From contig CAJVPJ010000388.1 in NCBI GenBank assembly GCA_910592205.1, positions 1 through 26,467 on the forward strand: 26,467 nt of DNA, given 5' to 3'. Shown piece by piece: positions 1-11,851 of the stretch. The position numbers and the translations under genes were made by a program. Numbering within the stretch: position 1 is the first letter of the stretch; each line of letters opens with the position of its first letter. Source of the stretch: Paraglomus occultum (taxonomy: Eukaryota > Glomeromycota > Glomeromycetes > Paraglomerales > Paraglomeraceae). A model generated the notes under the pieces. That model was not told the DNA's origin. It saw nothing but the letters and a program-made list of their open reading frames with translations, and searched no databases.

Positions 1-2072
1 GCAAACAAACAATAGACGGAAGTTTTGTTGAAAAGAGGTTTTTATCGCGGTTTATTCGTCTTCTGATCTAAACGCAGTGTGAAATACGGCCGTTCTTGTG
101 ATGAGGAGGAAAGTAACATGCGATCAGTATAGTCTTTATATTAATATGCAATGTGGCGCTTTTATCAGAATAACTTTTCTCTTGCTATTGTTCCTGATAT
201 TTTGACTTTCACACAAGAAGTGGAGAGTCAAGACTAAGACACGCATGCATTATAATTATGACGAAAAAGACTGATAGTAGAACTTAAAAAGGAATGTCGG
301 TGTTAATTCTATGAATTGGAAGAAAAGAAGGTATGATAATTGTATCCCAAGAAATGAGTTGGTTGCAAAAAATAAGTCAATGAGAAAGTTTACCCTGGCT
401 GATGAGAAGGGGAAAATCTTCTAATCTTGTGATTATGACATGTCTGTATATAATTTACTATTAATATCTGCAAGTAAGTAGGAATAGATTCTATTGTTGA
501 GGAGCAAAAATATTCGGGGTTGGGTTTGACGTTTGTGATAGATCTGCTGACCATCGGAACGGATACATAAAAAGATAACTTGTTTGATGACAGATGGAGG
601 GGCATGGCATGGGATGAAGGTTTTGAGTGCGGATAGATTCGGATTCTAATATTCCTCGTGATTGTCTATAATAAGAATAACTCTATCATGACGTCTTATT
701 TCATTCTTCAAGTTCTGTATTATATGGCAAATTTCTCGTCTCTGGTGTCGATTGGTCAGACACACGACAGCTTTAATACTGGTATGGTTTATTATTGTAT
801 ATTTGCGAGAGTTAACTCTTTTTTCCATCGTCGAGAAACTAAGAAGCGAATTGAAAGTTAACTGGACTTGGGTTTGTGAGTGGAAGGACGCAATACAGTC
901 AAATGTAATGATTGCAAATTACATGTCGCTATTGTAAGTGCGCATTCAGGCTACATATTGGCGCACTGATTGGTATACTGGCTCGGAGATAAAAGGAACG
1001 ATAATTATGTGCGTGTTCAATTATTCGCGATGAGATATTACATCAATTATTTTTGACCCCAATTTACTTTACGCCGGGTTTCGGAGAGATGCAATTGTGT
1101 TGTGTTCGCAGTCAATCTCATGTCAAAATACCCGTCTTTTGTTTAATGAGGGGACAAAGAAAATGACGACATTCTGAACTACATATTGTTGACTAAACTA
1201 GTTTGGACTCGTTTAAAGTCTACCGGCAGAATATTTTGTCTTTTCGTCATAGTGTTCCTAATAGCAGATCAAGTGTCAATCGAGTTTTACGGTATGAGGT
1301 TACACCAGGGCTCAGTATCATCTGGTCCTAGCTTCTTGGTTCGGAATATCTCGGTAGAATTCAAAGTGAACCTTTTTTACATTACAATAAGCAGAAAGCA
1401 TTTAATTCCGTGACTTTGCGTTCCGTTAAAATCCTTAATATTGTAGCAATATCCGTTAAAAAGATGCCGATCGTTTTCCTTTTGTGTGTTGATGTCATAC
1501 TGTATATGAGCAAATAAAGAATGTCATCCCAAAATAATGAAATAATCGCAATATATACATATAAGATAACCTCCGCTATCGGCCATTCGATATTAGTAGC
1601 AATAATGGCCGTGTACAAATCGCCTTTTGATATCTTTCCAGTAGATATATCGCCCCCCCCCGAATCTTATATTTATCATTTTGCTGTGACTAGGTAATCA
1701 TATGAACTTGTATACTCTCCCGATTAACTTAAAACGTATTAATTGGTAAGGACTATATATACACACATACATACAACACAAGAGTGCTTTGACACATCTT
1801 GGAAAAAACCTTGGCCGTTTGTATCAACAGAAACAGTGATTGAACCGGAATACTAGCACCTTTTTATTCTCATTTTCCATTGTTGTATATTATAATCAAA
1901 AATATATGTACATTATATAAATCGTATAATTATAAAACTCATTAATATTTCTTGACTTTCACTCGACACTGTCGATATCTGTAAAGAACCCATCAAAATT
2001 ATCCACATTAATATCAACAGCAAGAACCATAATAAAACAGTTAGCTCGCAACACACCCGACAACATTCCATA
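1..2072. other. Intergenic region upstream of the histidine kinase
   Basis: No gene is supported here. The open frames are short (at most 78 codons), overlap on both strands and show no recognisable motifs. The stretch is AT-rich with scattered homopolymers, including a C run near 1652-1660. The last few hundred bases probably hold the promoter and 5' untranslated region of the downstream kinase. Confidence 0.6.
1751..1764 (+). promoter_or_regulatory. Possible TATA-like element upstream of the histidine kinase
   Basis: The sequence ACTATATATACACA lies about 310 nt before the kinase ATG, in a spacer with no other gene. TATA-like strings are common in AT-rich DNA, so this is a weak call that rests only on sequence and position. 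Confidence 0.2.
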
Positions 2073-5000
2073 ATGACACATACGAAATCCACAAGTCTAC
2101 ATGAATCTTCCACATCAGTTACATTTGCCGTCACTACACCCGACAACGATGACTCTTCTTCCTTTTACACGCCTAATTCGTCCCGGCCAGCATCACTATA
2201 TTCTTCTCCCACTCCTACTCCTTCACCCTCGACTTCTCCAAAAACCTGCACATTCTTTTCATCTTTACAATCGCTTCGTAAATCACAGCCGAAACTCAAT
2301 GGCGACATTAATAATTCAGATATAACTTGGAAGGCATTCATATACATGTACGCTCGAGGAATGTTTGATCCGTTGAGCATTCCCAAAAAACCTGGGAGGA
2401 TGGGCAATGGAAAACTATTGACAAAGAGGAATAGCTGTCCAGAAGTTTTGGATTTGAGTGAAGAAAATATTGATATAATAACTAAAAGTTGTAAACTTGA
2501 AAAACGCAAAACCACAGAATTCCTTAGCGTAAGAGAGGATATCAGTGTCACAGAGAGCAAAAGAAGGGACCACGGAAAGGAATATGATATTGGGAAAATT
2601 TGGGAAAAAATAATGAACGAAAGTCGTAACATAACCACAGAAGCGGATGAAGACATAGAGGATGAAGAAATGGAATATCTAGAGCCGCCCATGCCACCGG
2701 ACGAAAATGAACGACGCAGAGCACTGTAAGTGTTGTTCACTCGCGCAAATGAATTTTTTTTTTTCGGTGAAATACTTTCGATTGATTATCGTAAGTATTT
2801 ATCATCGGAACCTTCCGCTCATTCTTAGCTTACCGCCAGACTTATTAACTCAACTATTTCATCCATAATCACAGCTGGCGCTTCCAAATCCTCAATACGC
2901 CTCCAGATGAAAATTTTAATCGCATTGTCTCACTCGCCCAAGATCACTTCAAAGTACGGAACGCGTCCATTTGTCTGGTCAACACAGACTGCCAATGGTA
3001 TAAAGCCAGACATGAATCCGAGTTCTGGCAAACTAGTCGTGCTTTGAGTTTCTCAGGCCACGCTATCCTACAAAAGGATGGCGAGCCTCTAGTTGTACAA
3101 GACGCCACATTGGATTGGCGATTCAAAAAAAACCCACTAGTACTGGGACCGCCATATATTCGATTCTATGCCGGGGCTGCATTGCGCACTAAAGAAGGTT
3201 ATAACATAGGAACGCTGTGCTTAGTTGACGACGTCCCGAGACACGATTTTGACGAGGAAGCTCGAGAAAAGTTGAAGGAATTTTCAAAAATAGTAATCAG
3301 AGAGTTGGAATTATGGTCGGACAAAATTCGTCTAGCAGCGCGCAATAAAATGCTACAATCCATTGCCGAGTTTAGCAAGTTCAGCCTCGTCCACATAAAA
3401 GCTCAACTGGAATCTTCCTCCAAGCACAAATCCCCATGGTCTCCATCTCCAGAAGCATTCACACCGTTCGATGATCCCGTAATTCAAAAATGCTTTGACC
3501 TTGCCGTGAAACTCATGCGAGAAACTCTCGATGTCGATGCCGTGTATTTGCTCGAAATGCCTTCACTGTATCATTTCGTCACAACACGCATGGGGAGTGA
3601 ATTCGCGTTAGAGTGGAACGACTCGGTCGAAGCGGGAGAGAAACGAAAACCGTATTTGAGATTTCTTGCATCTACTGGACTGGAACTTCCTCCTCACACA
3701 CTCACGACAGAGGCGACAACAGAGTTTCTTTTACATGTTATGCACACTCATGAACAGGGTTACATATTCCAAAATGCCCTACCACCAATTCCTGCATTAT
3801 TTCCGTCGAACATGCAATCAGGCATCGTCGTTCCAGTCTACGGCAGCTCGAATCGTGCTTTTGGCTTTATAATCGCATTAACCAAAGACCGATTACGGCA
3901 GTTCGACGATGAAGACAGAGTATACCTTGGAGATTTTGGTGTAAACATTGCGAGTGAAGTCTTGAAAAGAAGAGTCATCGTAGCGGATAGGGCAAAAAGT
4001 GTCTTTGTCAGTTCGATAAGTCACGAATTGCGCACGCCGTTGCATTGTATCCTGGGAAGTTGTGAGTTGTTGGACGATAGTCAGCTATCGGATACGCAGA
4101 GAGAATTACTGTGCACGATTCAAGGATGTGGGGCAAACTTGATTTCGATTGTCAATAGCGTGTTGGAATATGCAAAGTTGGATGGCGAGCATGATCCAAT
4201 GACAGAAATGGCGTCAAACAGTCCAACGACATCCCCACCCGAAGATTGTTCGCCAGATTTCCCGACATCGAGTTACGTTACAAGCGCTACTGGACATGCT
4301 CCTATTATATCGGTCCCTCCAGTCGTCACAAATTCGCCTTGCAAGCTGCGCCCGGTCAATCTAATCAGACTCCTTGAAGACGTTGCTGAGGCTTGTGTCG
4401 TCGGGCAACAAATGCTCTCTGTCATTTACAATAAACCAATTTCCGAGTCCAATCTCCCAACGAACGCAAGAAGGAGAAGTTTAATGACACTGTTGAATAG
4501 TAATCACCGTGAAGGTAGGTGCGAAGGCGATAATAACGTCGAACTGTGTCTGGATGTGGAGAAGAGAGAGCACGGCTGGAATGTTCTTGCTGACGACGGG
4601 AGTGTAAGATTAATTTTAGTGAACGTGAGTATATAAAAAGACGAGAGATGAAGGAAGTGGATGAAATGAGTGGTATGAGATATGATCACTAACTTTATGC
4701 GTTTATACTGTTTATTTCAGGTTATTGGGTAAGCGTTTCGAGTCCAATCAAAACCCGCATCGTACTTTCGGTCTCTTAGTCCAAAAACCACTGCTAAACC
4801 GATCTTGTATATCTCTCATTATCTGCAGTAATGCACTAAAATTCACTACCAAAGGTTACGTCCATCTATCTCTGGCTTCCGTCCCAGTACAACCATCCCC
4901 TGATAAAGGTTCCTCTTCGTCAAATCGCATCAGAGTCCTTTTTACGATAACGGATACCGGTCATGGTATATCTCCCCAATTTCTCACGACAGAGCTATTT

Positions 5001-6680
5001 CAACCTTTTTCCCAAGAGGATTCCCTCAGAGTCGGTACTGGATTAGGGCTGAGTATTGTCCGATCGCTAGTCGAGAAGTTGAATGGGGAATTGGATGTCA
5101 AGAGTACGTTGGGAATCGGAACTAGCGTGAAAATATGGCTGGATTTTGAAGAAACTAGACAAAACCTGGATGAAAAGGATGACGAGGCAGAGAAGACGTT
5201 AAGGGAGCAATTCTATGACAGTATGAAAAACCATACAGTAGTATTTAAAGGATTTCCGGATAAATTCCAAGAAGTGTTTGAAAGATATTTCACAACTTGG
5301 TTCAATGTTAAGAAAATCATCACGGACAACTCTTCATTAGTCAACAAACCTGATCCCCATATAATCCTAATCAATGATGACCTCGACGTTTTAACAAAGC
5401 TTATGTCGTCCTTTACAAACGCATATAAACGACGCTCGTCCTTTTCACGGACACGGGAGAGAAGTGGTTCACGTCCAATGGTCATTTTCATTACGACGCT
5501 TGCAAAACATGCGCAAGTTTCACGCGCTATCAAGGATACGCAGCTGCAAGTGGAGTCTCTCGAGAAGTTGCAGGATGGATTCGATGAAACTTCAACGAGA
5601 AAATGGATCGTGGTGGTCGTTCCGACGCCCATTGGGCCGAACAAGATTGAACAAGCCGTTCTCAATTGTTTTAGAATGGCCAAGTCAGAGGAACGTGTGG
5701 TCTCTCAAATAAAAACTACTCAATCTAGTCCAGGGCCTTCCGATCCAGTTTCTGATAACATGTCAACGACGTCGTCTAATACATCATTACCATCTAATCC
5801 ACAGCCTGTGACAAATCATCCTTCCGAATCGTCTTCCGAGTTTCGATATGATGTTCCGGCTCAGCCAGCACGTCAGCCTCCAAATACTTGTTTACCAAAA
5901 GTTCTGACCGCATCAACTTCTGTTCAAAAACGTGCGCAGATCAATTTAACTGGGACTGCTAGCGCATCACAAAGTCCGAGAGTTTTAATAGTTGAGGACA
6001 ATGCGGTCAATAGAATGATAATTGCAAAGTTTTTGAAAAAGATAGGCGTAGAATATGAGGAAGCCGAGAACGGTGCAGTGGGAGTGGAGAGGTTTCGAAA
6101 GAGAATGGAAGAAGAAACGACTCTAAGTAGTAGTGGGAAAGTTGTAAAGAAGGGGTTCGACATTATATTTATGGGTGAGTATTAATATATATATTATATA
6201 GATTTAATTGTCATCGTTCTTTCGTATCACCTCGCTAATCTTAATCTCAATACAGATATCCAAATGCCGGTAATGAACGGTAACATAGCAACGTCCGAAA
6301 TACGTAGAATCGAAAAAGAAATCTTCGATCGAAGAAATAAACGAGTTAAACGTATTTTTGGCTTCCCCATTCCCATAATGTTTTCACAATTTCCCAGAAG
6401 TCGCTCCTACGCATATGAGAGTCGATCTCTCATTTTTGCGCTAACGGGTCTGGCAAGCGAAGAGGATAAATTATTGGCATTCGAGAGTGGAGTTGATGAT
6501 TTTTTGACCAAACCAGTTAGTTTAAAATTGTTGGAGAAAGCGCTGGAAAAATGGACAGAAAGAAAAGAAAATGAGAATAAAGAGGAGAAAGCAAGAATGG
6601 CAGAGGAGGAGGATATTAAAAGGAAGAGAGAGAAGGACAAGAAGAAAAAGGACTATAGGATTGTCTGTGTTATTGGGTAA
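2073..6680 (+). CDS. Hybrid histidine kinase: GAF-GAF-HisKA-HATPase-pseudoreceiver-receiver
   Basis: A sensor kinase of the fungal multistep phosphorelay: it autophosphorylates on His, then passes the phosphate to Asp in its own receiver. Exons are 2073-2725, 2875-4624, 4721-4728, 4829-6174 and 6256-6680, all with GT-AG introns, giving 1,393 aa. Residues 1-215 are Ser/Thr/Pro-rich. GAF 1 (about 215-385) has the bacterial-type ILNTPPDE opening. GAF 2 spans about 420-590. The H-box SHELRTP has His601. The N-box (NVIGNALKFT, Asn805) is completed by the 8-nt exon. G1 is DTGHG (846) and G2 is GTGLGLS (873). A degenerate receiver-like segment (about 935-1085) precedes the true receiver: acidic pair 1193-1194, phospho-acceptor Asp1253 whose codon is split by intron 4, Thr1316 and Lys1338. 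No transmembrane segment is seen, so it is probably cytosolic. The ligand is unknown. The C-terminal tail is Lys/Glu-rich. An alternative last splice (donor 6677, acceptor 6770) would replace the stop and add five residues. Confidence 0.95.
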
Positions 6681-7448
6681 ATATCAACATGTATTTTTAT
6701 CGTAACAAACGAGACTACCATCTGCTTGCAAATTTCGATTAAATTAATTATATTCAATTTTTGTGTTTAGCCAAACAGATCAATCGTAAAGAACAGGGGA
6801 ACATAAATATTTAGTTTACAATGTAAATAATAATATTATTAATAGAGGCAGAGATATTAATATTTTCGTTCGTGTGAATCGAATCGAACATCATCATGTA
6901 ATGCAGTTTGGGTTAAAGCCAAACTTTACTATACAGGAATTCCCATATCCCCGTGATTTAGCATAGTCCACGTGTTTAATGCGCACAAATTATCTCTCAC
7001 GCACAATTACTAATACAAGTAATAAGGTTTATACAGGAATGATTCGCAGCAAATCAGTGTCGTTCAACATGCAAAGAGAATCCCGCAAATCACAATCAAA
7101 CTAGAATCGGAAACAAGAATAGACGAGAATCACTGCATAGAAGCAGGTCGCACTATAGAATTACAAACAGAAGCATGGTAAAACAAATTTATGCTTATGA
7201 AAGGATGCCAAGGCTGAAAAAATGCATTTTTTATTTACAAAACAAAAGGTCAAATAAGAGATTCCATCGCGTTAAAGCAAACGAGTTTCGAACTGCAATA
7301 TAAGGGCAAACGCCTCCCCCCCCTTCCCCCTATAATGACCGTTTTCATTACTGACTATCATCAAAGTCCGACATAATGCCACCAAGCTTGCTCACAAAAT
7401 GTTCCATTTACCAAAAATGGCGCCCACTTTCCTACACAGAGACGAATA
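6681..7448. other. Spacer between convergent genes
   Basis: This stretch lies between the 3' ends of the kinase (+) and the acidic protein gene (-), and should hold both 3' untranslated regions. I see no coding signal. A C-rich tract, CCTCCCCCCCTTCCCCC, sits at about 7314-7330. It is G-rich on the - strand and would fall in the 3' untranslated region of the - strand gene. Confidence 0.5.
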
Positions 7449-8483
7449 TCATGCAAACCCTCTTACGTTATAGTACTTTTTCCTGCTTTCCAACACAGTA
7501 ATATATCTAGCTGTCTTTCCTGCTCTCCTCTGATCCCTCTCCTCCCCTTTTTCCATGCTCAAGCCAGGTCGATGCCATTTCACCCCAGTTCCACTGTCAA
7601 ACACTCTACTCCCATCTTTGCATATGCGATAGTAGCTCCCATCCGCGCAAAAATATTCAAACTCACGTCTCTCTCCTTCGTTCCCATGGGACACGCAAAC
7701 ATGTCCAAGTGGATGAAACGAAATACGAACATTCTGCAGTTGTGGATTAGTTATCGTCGAATAAACCAACGCGCCGTGAGGGTGAAGATGAAGAGGGTAG
7801 GAAATGTTGGGAATTGTCTCTGGGCATGGCGGGAGATTTCGAGTTAGGTTGGAAAGGAAATAGCGAGACTTTGGTACGGACGTAGAAAAAGCCATGCGAG
7901 AATGAACAGAGGGCGGGTGGTATACATCGTCCAGAGTGTACTGCTCGTTAAAGTGCTCTTCTATGTACTCTGTGCCACCGTGGAAGTTGCCCGGGTAGTG
8001 TACCTCGATTTTGTCGTGCCTGCCGTTTATCGATATTTTGTTGTGAGGTGAGTGAGCGTGAGTGTATTCCGTGTGTTTACCCTCGATCGACATGTCTGTT
8101 GCTCGATCCTCTTCATCCGTAATGTCTGCCATATCGTCGTCCTCTTCTGCGTTGTCTTCGTCTATATCGTCATATTCGTGTTCCTCGTATTCTTCATCAT
8201 AATCATCGAAACAATCGACATATTCATATTCACTCGCGTTTTCTGTTATGCTATATCCTTCGGCGCTTTCTTGTGCGTCTTCTGTTCCCGTACCCTCTTC
8301 TACCACTTCATACCTTTTTTTCCTATTAATAACATTCATTCGACTGTTCGACGCGTCACGCTTATAATCAAACTCGATCCTCTCGCGAAACGGAGAGTAA
8401 ACGGGTATGGATGTTAATAGCATCAATTCAAACTCCCCCATTTTGGTTTGGGCGACGAATTTTCTACGCTCTATGCTTGACAT
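7449..8483 (-). CDS. Uncharacterised acidic protein, 344 aa
   Basis: I do not recognise this protein. It is a single uninterrupted frame from ATG at 8483. Residues 85-130 are a strongly acidic Asp/Glu/Tyr tract (DEEYEEHEYDDIDEDN), probably disordered. The C-terminal part (about 235-325) looks folded: it alternates hydrophobic and polar residues and has DG turns (FCADGSYYRICKDGSRVF), suggesting a small beta-rich domain. There is no signal peptide, membrane segment or catalytic motif. It is convergent with the kinase and has a 1.5-kb upstream spacer. That it is a gene rests on length (the longest frame locally) and on protein-like composition. An acidic linker plus a small beta domain would fit a protein-interaction role, but that is a guess. 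Confidence 0.6.
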   Translation of the reverse strand: MSSIERRKFVAQTKMGEFELMLLTSIPVYSPFRERIEFDYKRDASNSRMNVINRKKRYEVVEEGTGTEDAQESAEGYSITENASEYEYVDCFDDYDEEYEEHEYDDIDEDNAEEDDDMADITDEEDRATDMSIEGKHTEYTHAHSPHNKISINGRHDKIEVHYPGNFHGGTEYIEEHFNEQYTLDDVYHPPSVHSRMAFSTSVPKSRYFLSNLTRNLPPCPETIPNISYPLHLHPHGALVYSTITNPQLQNVRISFHPLGHVCVSHGNEGERREFEYFCADGSYYRICKDGSRVFDSGTGVKWHRPGLSMEKGEERDQRRAGKTARYITVLESRKKYYNVRGFA

Positions 8484-10055
8484 TTTTTCTAAGGAGACCG
8501 ATCAACTCGGGGGTGGTGGTGAACCCTGTCAAACTTATATTAATGCTACACAAACAAATGACAACGCCACAATCAAGTCGTGATGATCACGAGTGTCTCT
8601 AATTACAGTAAATTTCGTGGCGCTAAGTAGTACAGTCGACCTTCTCTATAGTCACGCTATCGGAAACAATGTAACTTTTGTTGAAAATGTGCTTATAAAG
8701 AGGTATGTACAACACGCTCGACCGCCTCAATAAAGAGAGAATCGATAGTTAACTAAGTGGAGAATAAGTATCATCACATTTAAAGTCATAACAATGGAAA
8801 ACCTACCAATGTCAATGTAAAAAGTAAATATTTTGAAACGAACCCTCGCATTTGATTAACGGGAAACCGGATCCTTATTTTTTTTCGATATAATAATTAG
8901 TATTAAAAACCGAACAGCTGGAAATAAAGAAATATATCGAATGCTTAATGGATGGAACGCGCTATATAAAGTGGCAGTCTAGTCTGGTTTGATCTCAAAC
9001 GAATAGTCCAGAGCCTTATTGCGAACACTTTCCGTTTCCCATCGATAGAAGAACAATTGTTATACTCTACTGATTAATAAGACTTATATTTAAACGCGGG
9101 ACAAGTAATTTTTTTTTGCTTGGAATGTCACGATCAAACACCCCACTACGAATATAACAAAAGTTTTACATTTCAACCTTTGTTGATAACAACTCTTCGT
9201 TTGCGACGAAATAGACGCTTTTTTGAGAAGAATCACACAACAAAGGTTTACCTGGCAAGTAGCAGTAGTAATGCGCGACGTCTTGGGAAAGCGGACCATA
9301 TTATTATGCAAAATAAACTACTCGCAGTCCCTCAACCCGACCATAGACCACCAAGGTTGTCCAACTGCTGCCCACATTTGGCAACCGCGTCAAGTAGGTT
9401 CTTTGCAATTGCTCAAAATTCTTAGTTATTACCAATAACTATGTTGAGTGTTATTTTAATACTAATACAATGTTAGACTTGGTTATACTGTATTAGCACA
9501 AATTATCTCATAATTCGAGGCATATTAACAATAATGTCAGCTTTAACTCTGTTTTGAATAAGAGCATCAAAGACATCAAAGCCGATACAGTTAAACCTGC
9601 GCCCAATACAGACACTGTGCACATTTCTATACGAGCTTTAATATATTGTACTCTTTAATGTTGGTTGTTGGACAGTATACAAAGAATGGCTTAATGCTGT
9701 TGATATACTGTAATTGCAGACGTACTTTTGAATTGTATTTGCAACGCGAAAACGTTTATTAGCATGTGGGAAAACACGCGTACTACGAAATTGTGTATAA
9801 TTCCTCCCTCTAGTATAGTACCCTCCTTTTCACACAGTACGTTCTGGTAAAGTATCCCGGTTACTAGAGCAAGTTGTAACTCGCATCGTAATAGAGAGTT
9901 TCAAATTAAGGGAAAATTTCAAAGAGTGACGGATACTTTTGGCAGGGAACGTAGCCAAATTCCCAATCAATTAACTTGATTATTGATACGGTAACACTCT
10001 TAATAAAACATCGCCCATAAGATAATGTATAAATACACATTTATATTATTTTCGT
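8484..10055. other. Intergenic region, 1.57 kb
   Basis: No convincing gene is present. The frames at 9090-9438 (73, 101 and 71 codons) overlap on both strands and lack family motifs. The right end should hold the 3' untranslated region of the hydratase gene, and the left end the promoter of the acidic protein gene. A short inverted repeat, TAGTTATT-acc-AATAACTA, lies at about 9424-9442. Confidence 0.5.
8959..8972 (+). promoter_or_regulatory. TATA-like box with no assigned gene
   Basis: GCTATATAAAGTGG is a good TATA-box match on the + strand. No supported + strand gene follows within 1 kb. It could drive a non-coding transcript or a very small gene, or be chance. I could not match the following 100-200 bases to any snRNA or tRNA I know. 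Confidence 0.25.
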
Positions 10056-11372
10056 TTACAGTTTGCTTGCACTTTGATCTTCTTTCAGCACAGCCAAACC
10101 ATTCGTGAGTACAATAACGTCTCTCTCTCTTACTTTGACTAGGTATACAACTTTACCTTCTCCAAGTTTCCACATATATGTATCGAGAGTATCACCTGGA
10201 TACACAGGTACCGAAGATCTCCCAGTAATGCTAACGAGTCGACTTGGGTCATTGTTCCCGAGCGTCTTCAGTATAGCATGTGCGGCATGACCAAACGTGC
10301 ATAGACCATGGAGAATGACACCTCCAAAACCTAATTCTGCCCCAATTGTCGGGTCTGGTGTAATCCAAGAGTAGAAATAAGAGCATGATAAAAACAATGA
10401 AGTAACAAGAAAAATCATTAGACACAAACGTTTACAAAAAAATGCTAAAAGAAAACAAATTAGTCTGTACCTGCGTGCAGTGGATTGTAGTCCCTATGCA
10501 AGTCTAGTGTCAATAAAGTCTAACATGTAGTATACATTTTTACGACAATATAATGACCAACATACCCAGACAGTCTATAAAGCAATGCTTGGGTAGCTAA
10601 AGTCTTTGCGGAAACCACAGCATCAGGCGCTTTATTTTTGGGCGGTGAGTACGATAAACTTTTCCCCCCCTTGGGCCCGCCAAATCCACCATAACCAATT
10701 ACAAATGTTTGCGATCTTGTCTTCGCGTATTGTACCTTTGTATTTGGATCAATCAGAACAGACGTAAGTTCGAATACCAACCCACTGCCTACGAAATGAA
10801 GGGGAAAGACATGAAATGTAATATATCATAAATGTAACGCAATGTGCAAGTAAAAGCAGAGAACGAAAATTTGACGTTTACATAAATCCGTCATAAGTTT
10901 TGTAATGACCGTACCTTTGTCGTATATGCCAGTTACGGTTGTTTGCAAATCAAATTCTCCTTCTACTGGTAACTTATTTAATACTTCAAGACTTTGTTCA
11001 CCCTGGATCATTTTATTTGGATCCAATGGGGGAAGCCCAGGTATTGGACCTCCGAATTTTGTTCTTTCTGCAAACAAATTGACATCGTTTGTGTTTCCTT
11101 TGAGGGATAACACAATCGGATAAGTTGGAAACGGTGCAAACTGTTTGTCTAAAAGAATAAGAATATTAAAACGAACGTTTATGGGCACGTGGAAACGAGA
11201 AAACTGCTTATGGCAGATTGCCTGTACCTAATTCATAAGTATATCTCAGTTCATCCGCTTCACAACCGATGGACAATGCATACAGGATTATATCTCTCTT
11301 ATTGTAAGAGACTTTCTGTATAGGAAATTGATAACCAAGGGCTTTCTGTGGTTCAACCTTTACTTTTGACAT
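10056..11372 (-). CDS. Peroxisomal 2-enoyl-CoA hydratase 2 (MaoC-like hotdog), PTS1
   Basis: It hydrates trans-2-enoyl-CoA to (R)-3-hydroxyacyl-CoA in peroxisomal beta-oxidation. Exons on the - strand are 11372-11228, 11148-10915, 10788-10566, 10493-10471 and 10354-10056. Every intron is GT-AG (79, 126, 72 and 116 nt), giving 307 aa, about the length of a two-hotdog hydratase 2. The N-terminal half has the family segment FAPFPTYPIVL (52-62). The C-terminal half has the active-site motif GDYNPLHAD with Asp202, Asn204 and His207, then GGVILHGLCTFG. The protein ends in SKL, a perfect type 1 peroxisomal targeting signal. In many fungi this domain is fused behind dehydrogenase domains (Fox2). Here the frame has its own ATG and no dehydrogenase exon lies upstream within the window. 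Next to nothing is visible about regulation. Confidence 0.95.
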
Positions 11373-11851
11373 ATTATCTTCTTCCCGTCTATCAATTATC
11401 GGGTTAAAATGGTTGTGAACTAGTGTAACATAGCCGCATCATTATTGGTGGAACAGGTGAGCGCGTCACAATCAAATGTGTAAAAGCCGTGAACTGACGC
11501 AACTTTCTAAAGTATTGTCAACAAAACCCTACCTAATTAGCACCAAAAGAAAAGGTATTGGCTTGTCAAATAGAAGGAAAATTTTTTTGATGACATTACC
11601 CAAGACGGCTTTGAGTTGTAGTGCTTAACGTGATAATAATCCGAATACATTGTCAGAATGACTATGTAACAATTTCGTGTTTACCCTGTCAATCACTTTT
11701 CGGCAAGTTAATAAAAATTTTGACTAATTAAGATACGACTTGTGTCAAATATTATTCTTCATGCCAGTAATTTTTGCCCCAAAATATCCTGAAATGAAAG
11801 AGTTCGAAATTATTAGTAATGACCGTCCAGCTGAGGCAACGTTCTTACCAT
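11373..11851. other. Spacer upstream of the hydratase
   Basis: AT-rich, with no coding signal on either strand. It should contain the hydratase promoter on the - strand. I see no clear TATA box or repeat. Confidence 0.4.

Noticed and set aside
2165-2740. 191-codon - strand frame
   Set aside because: It is the mirror of histidine kinase exon 1; its Ser-rich content comes from the antisense of the coding strand.
5213-5683. 156-codon - strand frame
   Set aside because: It is antisense to kinase exon 4, which has clear catalytic and receiver motifs on the + strand.
9120-9425. 101-codon + strand frame as a gene downstream of a TATA-like box
   Set aside because: It overlaps other frames of similar length on both strands and its composition is not protein-like enough to call.
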